Shown one piece after another: positions 15,511 to 26,000 of a stretch of DNA of 64,000 nucleotides. The notes under the pieces were generated by a model. That model was not told the DNA's origin. It searched no databases and saw nothing but the letters and a program-made list of their open reading frames with translations. Position numbers and translations under genes: made by a program. This DNA is from Rhopalosiphum padi. Taxonomy: Eukaryota; Arthropoda; Insecta; Hemiptera; Aphididae. The DNA lies in the NCBI RefSeq assembly GCF_020882245.1, contig NC_083597.1:45300152-45364151 (forward strand), written 5' to 3'. Every line of letters starts with the position of its first letter. The first letter of the stretch is position 1.

Positions 15511-18500
15511 TCGGTATTTATTAAAATCGATGCTTTCGAGTTGGAGAAAAATATGCTTCAGCAAATAGTGCGTATAATCGAGTGTACGACAGTCTCGATT
15601 GTGATTTAGACTTGTTTTGTAGCAAAAAAGCAAATGTCCTCCGAACACCCACACCCAGCTGATTTTGATGTCGATCTAATCGATACTATTTAACGTGTTA
15701 TTAATCAGTTTAATTATTATATTTGAAACAAATGTATTTGCAACATAATTAAATCAATTTTTTATTTTGTTCTTGTACCTACGATTTGCGACCTATTTCA
15801 CGATATTATTGTGAACTTGAACTAGTTATAACACTCGTTAATATACAGACGTGCACCTTTGTCTATTTAATAAAATACCTTAATATAATAATATATGTGG
15901 CGATTTACGATCACCTCTATCGCTGTTGTGGTCACGTATCGCGAAATTTCGCTTTGAAACCGTTTGAATAAGACAACAATGTTGACTTGCGAAAATTAAT
16001 CGTACGTTCACGCCCATCGATCGATTAATACAATATTGTGCGTGTCTGTATGTATACGTTATACACAACGTCCGAATTTATAGTATTTTTGACGACACCG
16101 TAAATGGATTTACGTCAAATCTAAAATGAAATACGAGCGTTGGATCGCACCAAATGTTGCTAAACGAGTGACCGAGATCCGGTGGAAGTAGTCGCAACCT
16201 TATACGTCGCGTTATTCTGCGTATATTTTATAGTATCTCACTGTTTTACTGTTTAATTTTAAGAAATTATTATAGTAGAAAAAACACGAATAGGGCGTTA
16301 TAATATTATATATTTATATAGTTTACAATGAAAATTAAAATATTATCATTAAACGGAATATCAAATCGTACATGATATACTGTAATGTAACAAATTAAGA
16401 CATTCGTTATAATTTTTGACATTTCAACATTTTTTTTTTTTTATAAACATTATTTGTCTATTAAACTCTAATTCGACAATTGAACACGAAAACCTCTTAT
16501 TAACCGATTGCATATCACATTTTGCATCATTACATTATACTTGACACCAATTAGGTCCTCCCACTGATTAATATTGCTTTACCACCGGTAAATTATAACA
16601 TTGAACATATTTTGAACTACGCGACATAAATGTATGTTAATGCTGTCATTTAGATATTATATTATAATAAAACGAATAAAATTATAGTATAAAAAACTAG
16701 TATTGCACTTAACTGCGACGTCTGCAACTACTAATCCGCTCATTTGTATTATTTATTAATTGATACGTTCGGAATTATTATCAATAGACTCTATTCCGAA
16801 AGTGGTCAAATTTAAATTTTAAAATAAATGTGTGTGAGTGTGTGACTAAGTTTAGTACTGCATAATATTATTTCTGTGTTATTATAATACAAATAAAGAA
16901 ATATGATAATTAAGAAATGTATACAAAATCAACTAGTGAACTTTCTGGAAATGTATCTCGAAATTGACAAAATTACCTTTGAGTCACCTTTTTTTTTTTT
17001 TTTTTTTTAATAAGTATATAATAATAGTTCTAAGAAAAGCATATGCATAAAAAAACGTGAAACTAATGAATATGTGGAGAGTAAAATTAAAACATTGTAT
17101 TTACACGAACGCTGCAATAAGAACACTACATAATATTGTTTCAAGATCGTTTACATTATAGTATTTAGATCAAGATACGTATTATATTAAAAAATTTTGA
17201 AGGTCTGAGCCGTCTGAGGTAATTATCAATTAAATAAACTGTTCTTATCCGGAGTCGAGTAATCACAAACACCCAACATATAAACTAGTATACGTATTAA
17301 TATAGGTTTAAAATTAATCTTGATTTAATGCGATTGGCGTTTAGTATGAAAGTTATTATAATTTATATTATGTGTATATTTATTATAGCGATAATAATGC
17401 GCACACCTATAACATAATCCTACAACGATAACGTTATGTAATCCACTGCTCAAAATCTCTAAATTCTTTTCAGTATGAACCCGTGTCCAGTCATCTTACT
17501 AATTATACTGTTTCAGCATTAATGCGTAATTTGGACTAGGTCATGGAGGAATTTGCAAATTTTTTTCATGATGGGCGTTCCCATTTACGAAATACACAAA
17601 ATATCCTCTAGTTTATTATGAAAAACCACAGGGTTCAAGATGAGCGTAATGATAAAAAACATAGTTTCGAAATACAAATATTTAAAAAAATCCGTATGAC
17701 TGAAGGCGTTACGCGTTTGTTATACGCTCACTGTGGTTACTTTCAATCATTCACTCATGCTGGAATTTAAATACAAAATACCTGGTGATTTACTGTTTAA
17801 AAAAATCGTAAAAGCTGATTCATTACCCTGACATCTCATGATTTTACGCCACAGTGATTCAATGCGGAATACATATAAGAGTACATACTTTCATTAAAAA
17901 CATTCGTATACAATTAATTGTACAGTTTTGATCAATAAATATAATATCATACATAAATAATATCTTTATCACATCCGATGTACGTATTATTTATCTAGTT
18001 CTTGTTGAGTGAGATACATTATAATAATTTATAAATATTTTGTAATTGTGGTATTTTTGACCAGTATGCGATTATATTCTTTTCGGTCGCAATGAAGAAT
18101 CTAACCATTATGTGTTATACTGTTATGCTAAAGTCACTAAACCCGTACGATAAAATGATAATTCGATGACGATCCCACCCAGAAAATTTTTGGGCGTTCG
18201 CGATAAATCACGAGCTTCTACCTCGGAGCATGACACCTACGCAGGTCTTTGGCGCGGCGCCACATCGTAAATCGCAAACGCACGCGATCTTCGTTGTCTG
18301 ATCTTATCTACATATATAGAGATAATCTGCTGCTAAGACCACCATAAGATACTATGGGCATAAAAAAATTAATAGTTTATCTGTGGTAATGCTGGACGAT
18401 TCTTATCGTAGACGAAATACGATTTCTAAAGCAACAAAAAATATCCAAATGATTTATTTTTGGATTACTTATACAGTTATCCAAGTTTTTTTTATGAGAA

Positions 18501-19831
18501 ATCATGCATGTTCGTACTGTAGACCGACGTTTTCGTCCAGTATATTATTATGAGTCATCGAAGAGTAGCTTGAAAGATTTTGTTAAATACGCGTCATGAT
18601 GACGAATATGCAAATATTGCTGCTAGTCTGTAAAATGATAAAAATATGATTAATTAATAATTAATAAACGCGTACAACATTTTCACAAAGTTATACCGTA
18701 GGTATGTACAACAGATATAAAAACATTTAAAATGTACCTATTTTGAATTTTCAGATTTTTGTTTAGTTCCTAGAAAAACGAAAAAATATGTTCTGATTCT
18801 CCAAAATGTATTCAAAATTAATACCAAAAGAAGTCTCGATAAAGTCTAATACTTGTACATGATTAAAAATAAAAATAATAAAAACTACTAAAGCAATTAA
18901 AATGTTAAAATGCCAAATGATCTTCTTAAACTATCGGTTTCTATATGATACTCCAGTTCCAATATTATCAGAATGTTTCTATTATTTTCAACACGGCTCC
19001 AAACAGTCCAAACCCAAACCACGAATCAAATTCGTCACTATCCTAAAATATATATTATATTATGTTTGAATTTCGGGCATTTTCAGCCCTAAATTATAAT
19101 TATTTCCGACTAACCAATACAATAAAATATTTATTTATTTATTTATTTATATTATATCTTACGATTCACATAATATATACGCACACTAAAACATTATAAT
19201 ATACTCGTTATAATAATATAAAGTCGTCTCGGACGATGATTAAAAATGTTTGCGACGCGTACTTACTACTTATAATATGCATTGTTTACTATAAGATGCG
19301 TGTTGTCATTATATCGTCGTCCTTGGTCTTGGTCGATCGTGGAATTCTCGGTAACTGCGGTAGATACGCGTAGGCCGCCGCAGACATTACCGAGCCATAA
19401 AAAAGTTGTCGCGAATCTTCTTCAAATCATTTTTATTATCATTGTAATGCTTTTCAACGCCACGCCGCCGCTACCATAAGAGTGTGTGCGTGAGTATTTG
19501 TTTTTTAATATTTGCGTCACGGAGGATGTTTAATATTATAATAATGCGACTTGGAGTGCAAAAAAACAACTCGCATGAGTTCAAATCAAACGAATTACTT
19601 ATTTTAACAAAATGGTTAATCGTTTTTACGTTCAAAGTGAATACGTTTACAATATTAAATAATAATATATCAATTTCTAAGACATCACGTAGAGATTCGA
19701 AACGAAACGCGTTATCCGTCTAATTCGTACTCGATATTTATAATAAATGTATTAATTATTGTTATGATAGCTACATGTATTTATTTTTATTTATTGATTT
19801 CAATATCGTTTTTTTTTTATTTTTATTGTAG

Positions 19832-20044
19832 AGGTCAATTCGCTTCAGTCAGACGGTGCACTTCGATCGAGACGGGTGAAGTGTTTGCAGCTAAGTTTTC
19901 AAACCGCACGAGATTCGGCGAAGACTGCAGTCCCGACATCCATCACGAAATAGCTTTGCTATCGCTGTGTTCACCGTCACCACGGATTACCAAACTGCAT
20001 GATGTGTTTCAAACGCCCAAACAGTTGATCATCGTCATGGAATA
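19832..20044 (+). CDS. Drak: Drak exon: N-lobe with catalytic lysine
   Basis: The acceptor is tttattgtag and the exon starts in phase 2, supplying the last base of an Arg codon before GQFASV. It encodes the rest of the glycine loop, the ATP-anchoring Lys in AAKF, and helix-C Glu in HHEIALL. It ends after VMEY at a weak-looking donor (TA|gtgcgg), which is supported because the next exon completes Tyr and continues APGGDL. Confidence 0.88.
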
Positions 20045-23000
20045 GTGCGGATGATATTATATTATTATAGTTGTTTTATAAATAATAAAAACATTAATTT
20101 TATTACTATTATGATATAAATGTATGATATATGGTTTTTAGCGCTCCGGGGGGTGATCTGCAGAAAGTCATCGACGACGATAACGTACCATTTGAGGCTG
20201 ACGTGGTCAAGTTCATACACCACGTGGTCGAAGGTTTGGCTTACATGCACCAGCGGAAAATCGCTCATTTAGACATCAAAGTGAGTGCAGTCGTGAAACT
20301 TGCGCACCAAGGTTTTTTTAACATTTTTATCCAAAAAAGAATAAAACAATCCTTAAAAACTATGGCATTGGTGACACGTTGGTTTCCTGGAACGTTCCAG
20401 GTCCAAATGAGGTGTGCGTATGTGCGGTACACGTGCTTTAAAATCCATTACGCCACCCACGAACAAACGAACGGGCGCCGTCACGATCTAGATTTTATAT
20501 AGACTCTATAAAGATCGATATCGCAGTGTATATTTCTAGATCAAGGTCCAGCCCCGACCGGCAGGAAATATCGTCCATTATTATTAATATTGAATTAACA
20601 TTATATTAGTATGCCGTTTCGTGTTCTGTGTTCGCATTGTTAAGGCCGAGTATGCTAATGGACGATAAATTTAATTCGTGACCGACTGTAAAATTATATT
20701 TAATATTTTATACTGACGGCGATACACAACAATTTCAATCCTGAATAAAAAAAAATTATGTGGAATCGACTTTACCGTTATTAAAATTTATAAATATTGA
20801 TGTTACAGCCTCAAAATTTGGTGTTGATGGGTGCATTTCCCACTTGCGACGTCAAGCTGTGTGATTTCGAAATATCTCGTGTGATTCTAGAGGGTACGGA
20901 AATCAGAGAGATTCTTGGTACACCCGACTACGTCGGTGAGTAACCATTTTAAAAACAATTTATGCATATATTCGGTTATTATAAATTACCTACAGCAATT
21001 TATAAAAAATATTTTAAATATAAATTTAATCAAAATTTACGTTTTTAGCTCCAGAAATACTTCATTACGAACCAATCACATTGGCCGCAGACATGTGGTG
21101 AGTAATTTACTTATACTATACGAGTTTATTTTGGATACCATCATTAGGTTTAATGACCTTGCACATTCCCAAGTATAACCATTTTAGAGGTCACATGTTC
21201 CCATAAATATTTCATTGACTCATTGAAACGGAAATTCTTGCAGGAGCGTCTAAAAGGGGTGATGTGCGGGTCAGATTATTCACATAATAATATGTAAATG
21301 AAATAAATATCATGTATTATAGAATATAATATAATTAATATATTTTTGACCATATTATATTATATATATATATATTGTGAAAGAATCCTATAAGAACGTA
21401 AAAAAAATAATTTAAAAACTATAAAACAAAAAACAAATATTAGTCAGAAACCCCAAATTAAAGAGGGGAGAGGTCAGTAAAACACGTGTGAAATAATATA
21501 TTTTAGAAAAAACTTAAAAATGTATACCTTTTCATAATGGATACATCATTAATACATCAAATAATAATTATTATTATTATTATAATGTCTTATATAACAG
21601 AGCTATACTATTTTTATTGTATATAAGTATATTAATCACCAATTTCACTATCACTTAGTAAGCTGCAGGTTGCTCGCGATTGAAGAAAAACTTCATAGCT
21701 GCAATCGACAACAAACTATACAATTATTTACTGTCACCGTAAGAAAAATATAATATAATTTTCTGTTCAATGTTATGATAGAACAATAGCACTATCAAAT
21801 GTGTACGACAGTTGAGTTATAGGGGACTTAAATATCGTCTATATGTATTTGTTCATGTATTAACGATTTAAAAATCTAATTATTATTATTTTTTAATTTT
21901 TTTTTATATATATATAGTCAGAGTATATAAAAAAAAAACTTTAAAAACTTTAAAACTCTAATATGTGTACAAAAACCTAGGTTAGATTTTCCCATTGATC
22001 TCCGCCCCCGTGCAAAGCTTTCAAAAAATGTTATACTGGATCCAAAAATTATATTATATTATTAAACGGGATCTTAAATAATTCATAAGACTCAGTTAAA
22101 GAAAATCTTTTCCAACACGTATTGAACATTAACAGGAATTTTTATTAGTAGGATAAAAAAGCCGGTTCTAAGTCCACACCATGCACACCATGCACGCCAT
22201 ACACACCATGGTACACCATACACACCGTTTACATTTATTTAAATTAATTTATTTTAATAATAAGTTCTCTTATCATATATGATAACCAATAGTAAAAATT
22301 CGTATAAATTATTTTAACCATACTTATTAAGTTATCTTATCATATTATGATAACTGATATAGTGATATATAATTGTCATGATGTATATTATGCCCCTTCT
22401 CAGAAATTAGTAAAAACCCAACATTTCGACGAGGGATTGAGAATGAAATAAAATCAGTATGTGTTGTGCTCTTCTGTTGTAAACAGTTTATTCTACGTTT
22501 TTATATTTTACAGAAAAGTTAAAATAATATGGCCGGCTCTACTGCTAAATTGTTTAAGTACATCGCGCCACCGACCCCGAGAAAACTTATAGATAAAAGT
22601 GTTTTCATTCTCGACTTCAATACACGCGAGTTTATTAGCCGGCCATATTATTTTAACTTTTTTGTAAAATATAAAAACGTAGAATAAACTGTTTACACCA
22701 GAAGAGCACAACACATACTGATTTTATTTCATTCTCAATCCCTCGTCGAAATGTTGGGTTTTTACTAATTTCTGAGAAGGGGTATAATATATACATCATG
22801 ACAATTATATATCACTACATCAGTTATCATAATATGATAAGATAACTTAATAAGTATGGTTAAAATAATTTATACGAATTTTTACTATTGGCTATCATAT
22901 ATGATAAGAGAACTTATTATTAAAATAAATTAATTTTAATAAATGTAAATGGTGTGCATGGTGCGCCGGGGTGTGCATGGTGTGTAATGGTGTGCAGGGT

Positions 23001-26000
23001 GCGCATGATGTGCAATGGTGTGCTATGGTGTGCATGGTGTGCTTGGTGTGGACCTAGAACCGGCTTTTTTATCCTACTCATTTATTTACGAACGATTTTT
23101 ATTTGTGTTTTTGTAGGTCGCTCGGCGTGACTACTTACGCACTATTGACGGGATTCAGTCCGTTCGGCGGAGACACAGATCAGGAGACGTTCTGCAACAT
23201 ATCGAATGCTGACATCGACTTCCCGGATGAGCTTTTCGAGGATGTGTCAGAAGAGGCGGTCGACTTCATACGAAAGCTGTTGGTCAAAGATCCTAGGGAA
23301 AGGTTGACAGCCAAAGAATGTTTGAAACACCCTTGGCTGGCAAATCTTCGTAGGTCGTCGTCCGGCAGCAGCCATTCGATGCAACACCACCAGCAGCATC
23401 AACAAAACTACCACCAACCACAACACCAACAGCTGTTGGTCACGAAACGCGCTGGCTGTAACACGTGCGCGGGCATAACGCCGTCGAACGGTGCTAGACG
23501 TGGTGGTGGCGGTTTGCAACCTTCGTACCTGTCAAAGTCACGGGAAGCACTTTTTGAGCGGATTGTGACCAAACACATGCGGGAAAATGACATGAAGAGA
23601 TCATCCATGTTGCACGAGTCACAGTACGCGTCCAGCAGGATGTGCGAAAGCCACACATCGTTGGTGTCTCGATCACGGCATGGCACCCGGACATTCAGTA
23701 AGTCTAAGGAGAAGCTGTACGGGCTCAAGAGTCTGTCCCGGTCCCAGGACGTACTGGACATGTGTAAGAGCATCAAAGACCTGAACGAAGTGGACAAAAT
23801 TGCCACTGTCGGCAGCCTACTGATGAGTCTCACTGGCGTGTCAACGCTGCCAAACTCGTTGTGCTCGTCAACCATTAACATATCCGTATCTCAGAGCCAT
23901 ATACCCGAAGGATTAGCATCCGAAGACGATAAGGATAACTGCGCAACGAGAAACGGCGATCGCGATACCGACACGGCTAACACAGCCACCACTACAATGT
24001 ACAACTCCACCAACATAAACACCACCACTCCTGTCGACGACATTACCGTCACCGAATCCAATAATTACACCACTACCACGACCGCGACCACCACGACCAC
24101 GGTAACCTCATCACCAGATCACGCACCACGATCCGGGTCTCCTGCAGGCAGTAGTACCAGTGGCACCAGTAGTGTAGAACATTTTTACCATTCCGACGAA
24201 GAGCCCAGGTAAATCCGTCATACAGACTGCAGACGCCAGCGGTAAATGATAATATGTTAAGATAGTCACAGTCGTGGCGCGGGAGGGGGTGTAAAGTTCG
24301 AAGGATGGAGGTTAAAGGGGTGTCGCCGGTTTCCACCAAAAATGAAATTTACGTTTTCCACCACTTATAAATTATAGAATTGTAAAGTTTGGAAACCCTT
24401 AGCCAAAAATTTAACAATATTATATTTTTTAGTATAATTTGATTTCAATTTCAACCAACTAATCGAGCTATGATATATTGTTATCAAAACTACCTATGCA
24501 AATATAACACTGTATTCAATAAATAAGTAAATACAATAATAATTGTACACAATAATATTTATACCTAATATATTTATTATTTTTTTCTATATATATTATA
24601 TATACAACTAAATGTTGGTATTTTATTATTTTTGAATGATTATAGATTTTAATTATAGTGATTACTCTTTAAAAAAACAATTAATTTCATAGGAATAAAA
24701 TAATTTTTCGAAATTTTTTTTTATAATTTAAATAATATCTTCATATAATATTGTTGTACCAATAACTTGAAAAAATGATTTAAACTGTTTGACTATATAG
24801 TGTGTGCTTATATAAAAAGTTAAAGAAGTATTATTAAATATTTACGTGAGGGTTCCTAAACTTTAAAACTATATAATTTATAATTGACAGAAAAATAAAT
24901 GTCGTTTTTTTCTAATTTGGTAAAAGATGGAAGGTTCATTTTTGTGTGGAAATCGGCAACGCCCGGTTAAAGTTCCTCAAAATTTATTCGAAAAATAACA
25001 GTCGATATTTTTCAACTAGATTGCGTTTATAGATTAGGTTGCATATATAAACATTATAAACAACGATAAATATAAAATTAGGCTATTCTTTGGACAAAAA
25101 AAATGTCAAAAAATACAATTCAATAATTAAAAACCTAATGAAAAACCTTTATTCAGGTTATCACTATAATTTTCATAACGAAATATCACAATTGCACAGC
25201 TTAAATGTATATATATTTACATAATATTATATATTTTCGTATATTTTTGTTAATAATTGATTTATATTCCGTGAAAATAAAAACTTTAAAACCGTCTTCA
25301 CACAATATTTTTGGCTCAGACGCTTCCTACGTTCTGGACTTGCATAAATTAACACTTGTTTATACGCACTACCATAGGAAATATTCACTCAATTAACGTC
25401 CCACGGGTCAATATAATCACCGGGTCATCGTCATCCGTGCGGCGTCTGGAGCTGGTTTGATAAACCACGGAATAAATCGAATTTCACGACTAATGTTTTG
25501 TAGTGTGCGAATAGAAATTCATATGAAATTTAAAATTCAATTATAAAAACGATGTCAGTATAAGGCAAACGATAATATAAGTTTGGAAAAATAAAATACG
25601 TGTCATATAATATGACTTAATATTATTTTGCCATATACCTAATATCAAATATATCGCGAAAATAATACTTAAATTGTCGATAATCAACCAAATTATCGTG
25701 TGGATTTTGATTATTATAAACGAAAACGGAATAATGCGAAATGCTTTTCACTCTATCTTTAGCGCATAGTTATTATATTAATAACTTATTAATATTTTTT
25801 TCAATATCCGTAAAATAAAAGTTTTTATCAGATACATAATGTCTTTTTACAACCGATTAAAGTAGAATAAGTTAGCTTTAAGAAGGCACGTCAACCTTGG
25901 TTGGCCATTAAAATTACACGGTTTTCGTCTTTTCCGATAGTCCCTCTGTAGTCATATTATATTATATTACCTATTGGCTATTACATTAATAGGAACAGAT

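Larger units (their letters stand above)
11140..19831. other. Noncoding DNA upstream of the kinase exons
   Basis: AT-rich sequence with no exon I can support. It contains long T-runs (14866-14886 and 16989-17008), a (TTTA)n stretch near 19130-19151, and scattered CpG-rich patches near 14930-15510 and 18170-18300. The missing 5' exon(s) of the kinase gene were searched for here, as a frame ending in a Pro-Phe-Ala-Arg-like motif before a phase-2 donor, and not found. Confidence 0.5.

Noticed and set aside
18150..18250. CpG-rich short frame MTIPPRKFLGV... on the plus strand
   Set aside because: Only 34 codons, ends in a stop without a splice donor, and does not fit the phase needed for the missing Drak 5' exon.
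23247..23881. Minus-strand frames opposite the long Drak exon
   Set aside because: They are shadows of the real plus-strand coding exon, whose frame continues a kinase domain.
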